Assembly: GCA_965178125.1 (NCBI GenBank)
Contig: OZ237754.1
Span: 372,001 to 436,000, forward strand
From: Bilabrum cf. latius
Lineage: Eukaryota > Bigyra: Bicosoecida > Bigyra > Bicosoecida
Reading direction: 5' to 3'
DNA: 64,000 bases
Shown: piece after piece, positions 46,520-57,300 of the stretch
Layout: each line of letters begins with the position of its first letter
How positions within the stretch are numbered: position 1 is the first letter of the stretch
Program-made: the position numbers and the translations under genes
Notes under the pieces: generated by a model
Database searches by the model: none
Told to the model about the DNA's origin: nothing
What the model saw: only the letters and a program-made list of their open reading frames with translations

Positions 46520-49500
46520 TCACAACTACTCTACCTCGTGAGAGGTATCGCCGGGTCTCGCCGCGCCTGCCTCGTCACTGATGCTGCCGGTGTCCATTCG
46601 ACTCTAACGGGCAAGCGCTCGCGCCAACCTCCCTAACTCCATGCCTTCCATGCACTCTGCAACTTCCTAGCTGTCGGCCCCGCGAAGAGGATTCAGGGTT
46701 GTCTTTGCTCTGGACTCCTGCAAGTCCCTCTCACTGCTGTTCCTTCTCGAGGAGCTTCGTGAATGTCGTGGGGAGCCCTCAGATAAATGTCCAATAGAGA
46801 CATGGTCACTTGAGCTGTCTGACGATCTGCTAGCCAGCCCGTGTTCGGGCGAGCCAGCACCTCGATAGCAGTCAATGTCGACAAGCTCAATTCCACGACC
46901 GACATTCAGTACTTCCCTTATCCTCCAGTCTTCCGTTCGAGTTGTGCCACTATCACTTCCACTGTTAGTCGTACTTTCAGCGCCATTCATGTTGGACACC
47001 ACGGAACGAGACTCATGAATGGCTGACTTCTGCTTGATTTCCTCCAGTCCCACTGAGCTCAGCATCGCACCCAACACATGCCGCATCACGTTCAGTCCCG
47101 TGAATATCAGTGCCACCAGCGCTGCCAGATTGCCCCCGCCTCCTCGCCCGCCCTGATATAGCACGAAGACCTGCAGCCCAAACTGCACCAAGTCCTCTAG
47201 CACCACCTGAGGGATGCCCAGCAGCCTGAGGCGGTGAGACAGCTCCCGCCGACGAGCCATGTCGCTGGCCGAGTCCGACGCGTACAGACTCAAGGCGGCG
47301 CTTCGGCCCAGCCGGCTCGTGAGCAGGTCCAGCGACTTGGGCCCGAAGATCGACAAGAACGACACACCGTACACCATGCCCCAGTGCTGGCCCGCATGCT
47401 GCCGCAGGCCGTCCACTGGCCAGCAGCGCAGGAGCACCATAGACACTGCGAAGTTCACCAGCATGGATACACCAATGGAGGCTACAGCGATGATGACTAG
47501 CCCAGGCATCTCACAGCTCCTCTCCCGAACCAGCTGGTAGGTGAAGCTTGCGTCACTGACCACGTCCAACACCTGCAGCCCCACGCTGACAACAGTGAAG
47601 GTGCCGCTCCATGATACTAAGTCGCGCTGAAATAGTCCTAACGAAGCCGTCGGAACAATGCCAGCGAGTGCAATCAAACTAATCGTCATGACGCTGGTGT
47701 CCACACGTACCCTGGGGCACGACTCACCTGCCAGATCCACCGTCCATGCCCCCTCGAAGCACCGACACAGCTCGGCAGCCGGCGCGCCCAGCGTGAGGAT
47801 CAGCGGCAGCCCCACGGTCGTGTTGAGCACAGTGGCACCCTGCTGCTGGGCCTTGGCGATGAGCCGCTGGTCCACCAATGCGGCGGTCTGCGAGGCTGAC
47901 AGCACTGAAGTGGCCGGCTGGGTAGTCCTATCATCCGGCGCAATTCCCACGCTTGGCGGCTGCACAAGCACCAGCACGTTGGTGCGACGCGCATTGGACT
48001 CGTCAGTCCGGGCGCCCACCACCCTGAGCCGATCCACCCATGACGCACCTGTCTCCGCACTTGGTAGTCCTCGCACCGCGTACAGGCTAGATGCCTCCAC
48101 CAGCGCGTCCGGCAGTACCCTCTTGAGTGTCTGCAGGTCCATGTCGGGAGGCAGCAGCTGGTCCGTGGCCGGATCTCTCCACACCTGAAGCGAGCCCACC
48201 ACGCCCACCTGTACATGCTGTGCCTCCATGGACGCCCCATCACCCTCTGGAAATTGACTAGGCGACGCGGAGGGCGACGGGGTGGTGGATGGTGTGGGTG
48301 TGGCGCTAGCAGTACTGGATGGGGATGACGAAATCGACACGGAGGGCGTTGGAGACGCGCTGGCTGACGGCGATGCTGACACGCTGGGCGTGGGCGTTGC
48401 TGATGTTGACGGCGTGGGTGTGGGTCTGGCAGTGTCGTTGTAGGACCATAGTTTGGCTAGGCCCGGCCCATCACTAGCACCAAAGTAGAGCAGCGGCTGG
48501 CTGGCATTCGGTGGTATGAAAGATGTCAGGAAAGCCGGGTTGGAGTTCTCGTATCCGTAGTAGAGATCGACAGCCAGGAAGAGGAATGACTGCTTGGCTG
48601 GGTTGTACCCCCAGAGCTCCCGGCCTAGCGGTGGCTAATCTAGATTCCCACTCATATACAGGGTGTCACCTGGTCCCAATGTCAGGTAGATAGGCGCGAA
48701 AGAGTTCAGCGACCTCGACGGTGATCGCACCTGCACGTCTGTTCCATTTCGAAGGTTGACAATGTAGAGCTGCGAACTTCTTGTGGCTGCCGGGGCTGCA
48801 GATAGTGCTAGAGTTTCGTTGTTCAGCAGCGTCATCCAGCGGGGATCGATAATCTGCAGTGCGGGGTCGACTACCAGCTCTGGGTCATCAGGTGGTTGTG
48901 ACGGGTCAGTGCCTGCTGGCTTGACCACGAATAAAGACGAGCTGCTGAACCCGCTGTTGGCCCGCATGAAGAGCCCAACCGCTGTCGAGACCATGTACTG
49001 GGGCGACGATCCCCCCGGCCCTGGCTGCAGGTCCTGCACCATCTGAGGCACCCCTGTACCGTTGTACCACCAAAGCTCGTCACCCTCAAAGAACGACGTA
49101 GCCGTGAAGAATAGACGGCCATCGAACACCGCTAGCTCTCGTGGATTTGATCCCTGCAGCTGCCCCGGCTGCAAGTCAGCCACGAGCTCGGGCTTGCCCT
49201 GCCCAGTGTACCGGTACAGCTCGCGCCCTATGTCATTCCCGCCCTCTGCCCCAAAGTACAGCGCGTCTGGGCCCAGGCCCTTGTACTGGCACAAGGCTGC
49301 TGGATCAGTTCCAAATTCTGCATTGGTGGGCGGCACCGTTTGCAGGCTCACGTTGCGTCCTTCGGCAGCAGCTGTTGGATCGATTGAGTAAAGTTGTTTT
49401 TTGAAGTCTACACCTCGGGCGCCGAAATACAGCCTGTCTCGATAGATTGTTAAGTCTGTAGGAGTAGAGCTGTCAGTTCCCGGCCTCAGGTCTGAGAGAA

Positions 49501-49744
49501 GCACGGCACTGTAGCCATCTGACATCCACAGCTCCCTCCCGTAATCTTCGGTTTGGCCCTGGAAGAAGAGTCGACCGCTTGCCTCGATCATGGCAGATCT
49601 TGGCTGCACGTCTGCAATGACGGTAGCACCTCCCGTACCGACTACTGGTGAAGGGGATGGTGATGCTGATGGCTCTGAGCTATTTGGAGAGCTTGAAGCT
49701 GCCAACTGTCTCCAACCAGCCTGAGGTCGGGATGCCATCCTCAT
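46520..49744 (-). CDS. ELW-repeat / Ser-Pro-rich / multi-pass membrane protein, copy A
   Basis: A single frame of about 1074 codons ends in TGA at 46520, with TAGs at 48635, 46667, 46604 and 46526. The first ~360 residues hold repeats of the type GRELWMSDG, GRELYRYTG, GDELWWYNG and GRELWGYNP with interspersed LYFGA and DLQPG motifs, probably a beta-propeller-like extracellular domain. A Ser/Pro/Thr/Ala linker (TPTPSTSATPTPS) follows, then a cysteine-bearing region and about four hydrophobic segments (VMTISLIALAGIVP; FTVVSVGLQVLDVVSDASF; MPGLVIIAVASIGVSMLV; LAALVALIFTGLNVMRHVLG) and a Ser-rich cytosolic tail. It is probably a cell-surface or wall-linked protein. The start is uncertain: the ATG at 49744 gives no clear signal peptide, while an in-frame ATG about 70 bp upstream (crossing one TAG) would add a hydrophobic segment. 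Mirror paralog at 50180. Confidence 0.82.
47030..49660 (-). repeat. Inverted duplication, left arm (pairs with 50400-53012)
   Basis: Most of the coding sequence of copy A is repeated in reverse orientation in copy B. Stretches such as the linker-to-membrane region are identical over hundreds of bases, while others (about 47600-47680 and 47920-47950) differ clearly. Confidence 0.88.
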
Positions 49745-50179
49745 TGCTTTATTGTTTGTTGTCAGTCCAAGAGCAAAAACCTAGCTAGACCAACTGAAAA
49801 CGTTTGCTGAAATGACACACATTCCAATGCAACAATACAAGTTTCTACATGCAGTCATTGTAGCACGTAAGTTGTTGATACGGACTGGTTACGAGCTATC
49901 TGGCTATCGAACACGAATCAAGCCACAGTCAAGGCGCTCTCGACATACAAGTAGGTGGCAGCCAAAAAGTACGCTGCATCGATTCAGGCGGGAGCTCGTC
50001 GCAGAGTGAATTGTTGTCGCCTCTGCAAGCAGAATGTACGGAACCAAACACCGCGGCGCGGCGCCGCCGGCGATTTGGGTGGAAGTTTTGAGGCCTCCAC
50101 CAATCCACCAACCTGCAGACGCAGCGCCGGGTTTGCATGCCTTATCTCAAGCGAGCGTCTTTTCTAACCAATTAATTAA
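49745..50179. promoter_or_regulatory. 435-bp region between head-to-head paralogs
   Basis: Both copies read away from this spacer, so it should hold both promoters. It is not itself an inverted repeat, so the duplicated arms do not meet in a perfect hairpin. No motif recognised. Confidence 0.4.
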
Positions 50180-53100
50180 ATGAGTGTATATTGGACAAAA
50201 GCTGGTGGGCATTCACTGCTTGTCATGGTGCTTACTGGGTTGGTAGTACGCTTCACGTGTTTGGCAGAGACTGCTGTACCTGAACACGAGCGAGCGGTCA
50301 GCATGACCCTTCCAGCCTACTTGAGGCATCCAAGGACCTTAACAGCTGCATCAGGTAGTCCGGAGCCCTCAGCAACACCATCACCCTCAGCGGTGCCTTC
50401 ATCGCTTGTTGGCACTGGAGGCGCTACCGTCATTGCAGACGTGCAGCCAAGATCTGCCATGATCGAGGCAAGCGGTCGACTCTTCTTCCAGGGCCAAACC
50501 GAAGATTACGGGAGGGAGCTGTGGATGTCAGATGGCTACAGTGCCGTGCTTCTCTCAGACCTGAGGCCGGGAACTGACAGCTCGATCCCTTCTGACTTTA
50601 CAATCTATCGAGACAGGCTGTATTTCGGCGCCCGAGGTGTAGACTTCAAAAAACAACTTTATTCGATCGATCCCGCAGCAGCAGCCGAAGGGCGCAATAT
50701 GACCTTGCAGATGGTACCTCCGATCGGTGACGACTGGGACACCAGTCCCGAGTCCCTGTGCCAGTACAAGGGCCTGGGCCCAGACGCACTGTACTTCGGC
50801 GCAAACGGCGGGAATGACATAGGTCGCGAGCTGTACCGTTACACTGGCCAGGGCAAGCCCGAGCTCGTGGCTGACTTGCAGCCGGGGGAGCTGCAAGGCG
50901 GAGACCCACAGGAGCTCACAGTGTTCGACGGTCGCCTGTTTTATGCATCATCATCATTTTTCCAAGGCCTAGAGCTCTGGTGGTACAACGGTACAGGGGT
51001 GCCGCAGATGGTGCAGGACCTGCAGCCAGGGCCGGGGGGATCAGCGCCCCGATACATGGTCTCGACAGCGGTTGGTCTCTTCATGCGGGCTACCGTAAAT
51101 TAGAGGACCTCGTCACTGTTCGTGGTGAAGGCAGCAGGCACTGACCCGTCCCAACGACCCAACCAGCCTGAGTTGGTAATAGACCCCGCTCTAGAGATAT
51201 CAGATCCCCAGTGGATGACACTACTTGACAACGACACGCTGGCTATGGCTGCTACACCACGAAACGACGATGTAGGCCTGTTCATTATCGATCTGAAGAA
51301 CGCATCCTAGCCGTTATCCTTTGGGTCCAGCTTATTGTCTGATGCCTATGCACCACAGTTCCTTACCATGGGACCTGGTGGCACCCTGTATATGAGTGGC
51401 TACTCTGTCCAGATTGGCCGGGAGCTCTGGGGTTACAACCCAGCCAAGCAGTCATTCCTCTTCCTGGCTGTCGATCTCTACTACGGCACCGACGACTCCA
51501 ACCCGGCATTCCTGACATCTTTCATACCACCGAATGCCAGCGAGCCGCTGCTCTACTTTGGCACCAGCGATGGAGATGATGACTCGAAGCTCTGGTCCTA
51601 CAACGACACCGCCAGACCCACGCCCACGCCGTCAACATCAGCCACGCCCACGCCCAGCGCGTCAGCATCGCCGTCAGCCAGTGCGTCTCCAACGCCCTCC
51701 GTGTCGATTTCGTCATCCCCATCCAGTACTGCTAGCGCCACACCCACGCCATCCACCACCCCGTCGCCCTCCGCGTCGCCTAGTCAGTTTCCAGAGGGTG
51801 ATGGGGCGTCCATGGAGGCACAGCATGTACAGGTGGGCGTGGTGGGCTCGCTTCAGGTGTGGAGAGATCCGGCCACGGACCAGCTGCTGCCTCCCGACAT
51901 GGACCTGTAGACACTCAAGAGGGTACTGCCGGACGCGCTGGTGGAGGCATCTAGCCTGTACGCGGTGCGAGGACTACCAAGTGCGGAGACAGGTGCGTCA
52001 TGGGTGGATCGGCTCAGGGTGGTGGGCGCCCGGACTGACGAGTCCAATGTGCGTCGCACCAACGTGCTGGTGCTTGTGCAGCCACCGGCTATGGAGCCAA
52101 CACTTGATGAATCTACCCAGCCGGCCACTTCAGTGCTGTCAGCCTCGCAGACCGCCGCATTGGTGGACCAGCGGCTCATCGCCAAGGCCCAGCAGCAGGG
52201 TGCCACTGTGCTCAACACGACCGTGGGGCTGCCGCTGATCCTCACGCTGGGCGCGCCGGCTGCCGAGCTGTGTCGGTGCTTCGAGGGGGCATGGACGGTG
52301 GATCTGGCAGGTGAGTCGTGCCCCAGGGTACGTGTGGACACCAGCGTCATGACGATTGCCATGATATCTTGCGCGATCATTATTCCGTTCTGTGGGCTGG
52401 GTCTGTTTCAGCGTGACCTTGCATCACCAAGCGGCATCTTCACTGTTGTCAGCGTGGGGCTGCAGGTGTTGGACGTGGTCAGTGACGCAAGCTTCACCTA
52501 CCAGCTGGTTCGGGAGCGGAGCTGTGAGATGCCTGGGCTAGTCATCATTGCTGTAGCCTCCATTGGTGTATCCATGCTGGTGAACTTCGCAGTGTCTATG
52601 GTGCTCCTGCGCTGCTGGCCAGTGGACGGGCTGCGGCAGCATGCGGGCCAGCACTGGGGCATGGTGTACGGTGTGTCGTTCTTGTCGATCTTCGGGCCCA
52701 AGTCGCTGGACCTGCTCACGAGCCGGCTGGGCCGAAGCGCCGCCTTGAGTCTGTACGCGTCGGACTCGGCTAGCGACATGGCTCGTCGGCGGGAGCTGTC
52801 TCACCGCCTCAGGCTGCTGGGCATCCCTCAGGTGGTGCTAGAGGACTTGGTGCAGTTTGGGCTGCAGGTCTTCGTGCTATATCAGGGCGGGCGAGGAGGC
52901 GGAAGCAATCTGGCAGCGCTGGTGGCACTGATATTCACGGGACTGAACGTGATGCGGCATGTGTTGGGTGCGATGCTGAGCTCAGTGGGACTGGAGGAAA
53001 TCAAGCAGAAGTCACACGGTCGTGCCGTGGATGTATCTAGACGTGCAGAGCCCGCATTGCATGCCAGAAGACTACAACCGAGCGTGTCAGCCTTGATTTT

Positions 53101-53425
53101 TTCTGGATCGCATTGGATGTCGCCTGGTGGAGCTGGTCAGGGCCCGGTTGCTCTTCCTGTAGACTCGGAGGGCGAATCGAAGCGCACCAGTACAGTCTGT
53201 CCAGTACAAGCAAGCAGTCCCAGTGCCACTAGTGCAGGTAGTGCCGCCTCCAGAGCAACACTTAATCCGCTTCGTGGAGCCGAGGACGGGCAAGTGGCAT
53301 CATGGATGCAGGAGATGGAGGAGAGCAGGATGCCTAAAGGGAGCGGCCCCGATCCAGACTCGTTGCTTGAGCCGAGCCCGACCAGTGACTAGGTGAGTGA
53401 GAAACACGGTGTGGAGGCTCTTTGA
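50180..53425 (+). CDS. ELW-repeat / Ser-Pro-rich / multi-pass membrane protein, copy B
   Basis: 1081 aa from ATG 50180 to TGA 53423-53425, crossing TAGs at 51101, 51308, 51908 and 53390. The N-terminus has a signal-peptide-like segment (SLLVMVLTGLVVRFTCLAE). The ELW repeats, Ser/Pro/Thr linker and membrane segments match copy A closely. At 51908 TAG stands exactly where copy A has CAG (PDMDL-Q-TLKRVL). The tails diverge after IKQKS but both contain TLNPLRGA. The first membrane segment differs (MTIAMISCAIIIPFCGLGLF against copy A). GACTAG at 53387 is followed by GTGAGTGAG, a good splice donor, so a further Ser/Arg/Gly-rich 3' exon (within about 53500-53751, ending TAA) is possible instead of the short end given here. 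Function unknown; cell-surface location inferred. Confidence 0.82.
50400..53012 (+). repeat. Inverted duplication, right arm (pairs with 47030-49660)
   Basis: Reverse-complement counterpart of the left arm. Identity is very high in the linker and in the last three membrane segments and lower in the ELW region, where amino-acid changes are frequent. Confidence 0.88.
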
Positions 53426-54396
53426 AGCCAGCAAAATATTACGCTTGTATGACTTGCGTGCTTGCATCCCTGGATGCGGCACGATGCATACTACCCGAAA
53501 CGAAGGTATCGAGAGAAGGTGCACCTCTAAGACCTAGGTCGCGCACTGGACACGGTGCAATGCGCGATGGAGATGAAGAACAGTTGGTGAGGTCTCTGAG
53601 ATTGAGGTCTCACGTTGGGCGCAGTACCCGTTCGGGGCGTTCGACGCAGCGAACCGGAAGAGTTAGCAGTCAGGGTGGGAAAGGCTCGGTGCAAGTCCGA
53701 TCCGGGTCGGGTACGAGCAGGGATGGCGGTCAGGATGGGCGAGAAGGATAAGGGCAAGGAAGGGAGGGAGGGGGGATGGTACAGCAGGCCTGTGTAGGAT
53801 GTAGTGGGGGATTTATGGTTGAGAGATTTGCTTCGGCTCAAGGTGGAATGGACGTGGTTCAGAATCGAAGTATTGTCAGATCAAGCACCGATCCTCACGG
53901 TGGCAGGCACAACCTGCTCACTGTAGCCTCGATATCCACACGCACTAAGCAACTCATTAAATGGCGTTGCAGCGGCCTCACACGAGGCATCGCGCAAACT
54001 CCAGCCAAACAATCATACGTATCCAGTACACGCAGCGGGATGCAACCGCCGCGCAACTGGCCCCAGTGTGCTCAAAAGAAGAGAACGATAGGGTAGTGGC
54101 AACAGCACCATCCTGTCACAAGGCACTGTCAGGATCGCATGAGAGGTGCTCCATCACAATGGTGGATAAATCCACGACAGACACGATCACCCACAAGCGC
54201 GCCCGAGCCGTCGCCCAGGTCTGCTTGCAAGTCATCGTGTAATGCAATGGCCCTCTTCACGCAACTCACAAACAGCCGTACTGTCCCATTGCCTCCTCAG
54301 TGCCATTCACACCCTTTCGCCCTCTATCTCGTCACCACCTCACCACTCTACAGCTGCCCCAACTTGCTCACTCAAACCCCCATCACACTCAGCTTC
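53426..54396. other. Convergent intergenic region, about 970 bp
   Basis: Lies between the ends of copy B and the giant surface gene. The 53500-53770 part is G-rich on the plus strand (GGGCAAGGAAGGGAGGGAGG) and could form a G-quadruplex. A frame ending in TAA at 53751 has the Ser/Arg/Gly bias of local protein tails and might be an alternative last exon of copy B. No independent gene supported. Confidence 0.45.
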
Positions 54397-57300
54397 TCAC
54401 ACGAACCCGCTCGCGCCCCCGCGGCTAGGCCGCCTCGTGCCCCTCGGCGTGAAGCCCTTCCGCTCATCCTCAGCCGACACACCCAGAGATGCACCTGCTG
54501 GCGCCACGACCTCCTCTGAGGAACCACCGGCAGGCCCGCCCACCAGCTTGCGGGCCTGCGTGGCCGCGCGGTCGCCCATGGGGTTGGCGAATGCGAACTT
54601 GCTCGGGCCGCTGGAAGGAGGCAGGGGCTTGGACCCGGCCAGGGCCGGCTTCCCGCCCTTGCCTGAAGACCCCCCGCTCTGCAGGCCAGCCAAGGGCCCT
54701 TGCGTCACGCGGTAGCCGGCGCCTGACCGCCTGGTGGACGACATGTAGTACGCCAGACCCACTCCTGCGGCCACCACCACCAGCGCGCCCACCACCACGC
54801 CCACGATCAGCCCCGTGCTGGCCCCGCCAGGAGCAGCACCATCGCCGGGCAGCTCCTCGCCCATCACGTCCTCCACGGACCCGAAGCACACGGTGCCCAG
54901 CAGCATTGACTCTCCGTCAGACGCGATCGTCATGCCGCTCTGCATGTCCAGGCCAGTCACACCGTCCATGTCGCCGGCGAGCACCACAAGGCTGGCGCGC
55001 CTCCGGTCCGCTGTGGCATCGCCCTCCGGCATGGGGGCATCCTCGGCTCGTAGTGGGATTACCGCGCTGGCCTGCGCCTCTCCCGCAGCGAACTGCACCG
55101 TTACTGTGCTCGACACCCCGCCTGCGTTGTAGTCCGCCCCCTCCTACGCGGCGCTCGCGATGCCCTCTCCGGGTGACACCACAGTCACAGTAAGCTCCGC
55201 GGGGCCGGCAGACGCCGATTCCGTCCTGGTCAGCACCACTGTGGCCTGCTCGGCCCCGAAGTAGTTGCACTCACCGTCCACGTCAACGCTCTCAACCTGC
55301 GCGATGTCGTCGTCTACGATCCGAAGCACCGCCTCCGACTGGAGACCGAAGTCGTTCTCACCTGCGATGCGCGCCCCGCCAGTGGCAGCCGACAGCCGCA
55401 GGCCCACTGCTTCGGTACGCACAGCGCCCGCCCTGCTAAGCTCGGCGATGGCATCCTGGATGGAACTAATAGACACGGTCTTCGAGTCCTCGCCGCGCCC
55501 GAACGATAGCTCGCCCGATGCGGCAACGAAGTCGCCGGAGCTCGCGGGCATGGACCCATCCTCCAAAGCGTTCTGCAGCACGTATGCTTCGTACCGCACA
55601 GTCACTGGGTCATCTCCGAAAGTGCCCAGCTCTCGGCGGACCTCCAGGTTGGCGCTGCCGCCCTCGCCCACTTCGTACCCAGCCTCTGACCAGCTAAACA
55701 CTCCACGACCGAACGAGATGCGTCCGCCCGTCGTGATCTGCTCGCCAAGCTCGCCCTCGCCCGTGGCGGCAGCCTCGATGGCTGCAATTTCTTCCTCGGC
55801 GGTGCGCTCCACATCCGTCGCATTCTCGGACACAGGGGCCGCAGGCTCGGCGGGAGGCACAACTTCCATGGCCTGGATGCCCACACCCAGCGTGTCCTGC
55901 AGAGAGCCAGACAGTGCCTCCTCCACCAGCCGCTCCTGGGCTGCCACCAGCTCCTCATACTGGGCGTGCCTCACCTCGAATTCCGCCTCCTCCTCTGGAT
56001 CCACACCGTCCACGTCGCCCTCGCCCTCGCCCTCGCCCTCTGTCTCCACCTCGTCGTCCTCCAGAGCATCGATTTCGAAGTCCACGCGGGCCGATCCTGC
56101 CACCACATTGACCACCCGGATGCGGTTTGACGCGATGTTCAGCACGAACGCCAGCCGGCCCATGAACTCGTCCTGCTGGTCGTAGAACGTGTCGATGTTG
56201 AGCGCCAGCGTCAGCGACACCTGGATCAGCGGCACGGTCCGGATCTCCACGTACCCCTTGCCCTTCACGTTGAAGTGGATCGTGCGGGCCAACCGGAAGT
56301 ACGCGTTAGCGCCGTCGTCGGACGAAGGCGAGATGAAGTCGTCCGTGCCGTCGTACACGTCCCCGGGCCAGTTGGTGTCGTTCACGAACACCATCGCGTC
56401 TCCGCGTCCGGTCACCTGATCGCCGGACTTGTACACGCGCAGCTTGTTCGGGTTGGCCCTCCAGTTGGCGATGGTCACGGCCTCGCTGTCGGCCGCGTGC
56501 AGCAGGTGCCAGCGCATCTTCTGCGGCACCGTGGACATGAAGTAGATGGTCAGGTGCTGCGGCACGGGCACGATGGAGTGGAACAGAGAGAGCCTCTTGA
56601 GGCAGGTGTACCCGGCGCACCAGCCGTGGTCCATTTGGGAGTTCATCTGGTTCAGGTATCCTCCACCCAGCGTGGCGTTGTTGCCGTCCTTGCCTAGAGC
56701 TTCCTCACGCAGCAGAGTCTCGGTGCCAGTCACGCCGCCCGTGCCGGTGGTGAGGACGTTCATGGGAGCGAGGCTCCTCGTCTCCGAATCGGGGTCCATG
56801 CTCTCCACCGCCAGCATTCGGTAGTTGAGAGTGGACCTGCAGCGGTAGGCCTGCCAATTGCGGTCCAGCTCGCATCCGTCAGTTCGTGCGATGCCGCGTC
56901 CGATGGCTAGATCGTCCTCGGCGATGCGCGTGCCGTCATGCCTGGTGATCATGGTGATTGGGATCCACCAGCGCGCGCGAGAGTTCCTGAACTCTGACTC
57001 GGAGAAGATGTTGTAGTAGATGGGCTCGGTGGCGGACGAGTCGCCGGTCTGCGCCAGACCGCTGAACGATCCGTCCAGGTCGTTGATGAGCACCTGCTGC
57101 AGACCCTCGCAGTCAAAGATGATGCAATCGGCTTCGTTGATCCACCCAGGGTTGGGTCGATCGATACGCAGGCGGTTTGCAACCGGCGTGGAGACCCACT
57201 TGATGCCTCGAGCGTGCGTCGGGTGCGTGACGTCGGGGCTGGCGGGGTTGGTGCGCACCGCGCGAGGCGTTACGGCACACTGCCCAGAGGAAAGAGCTCC

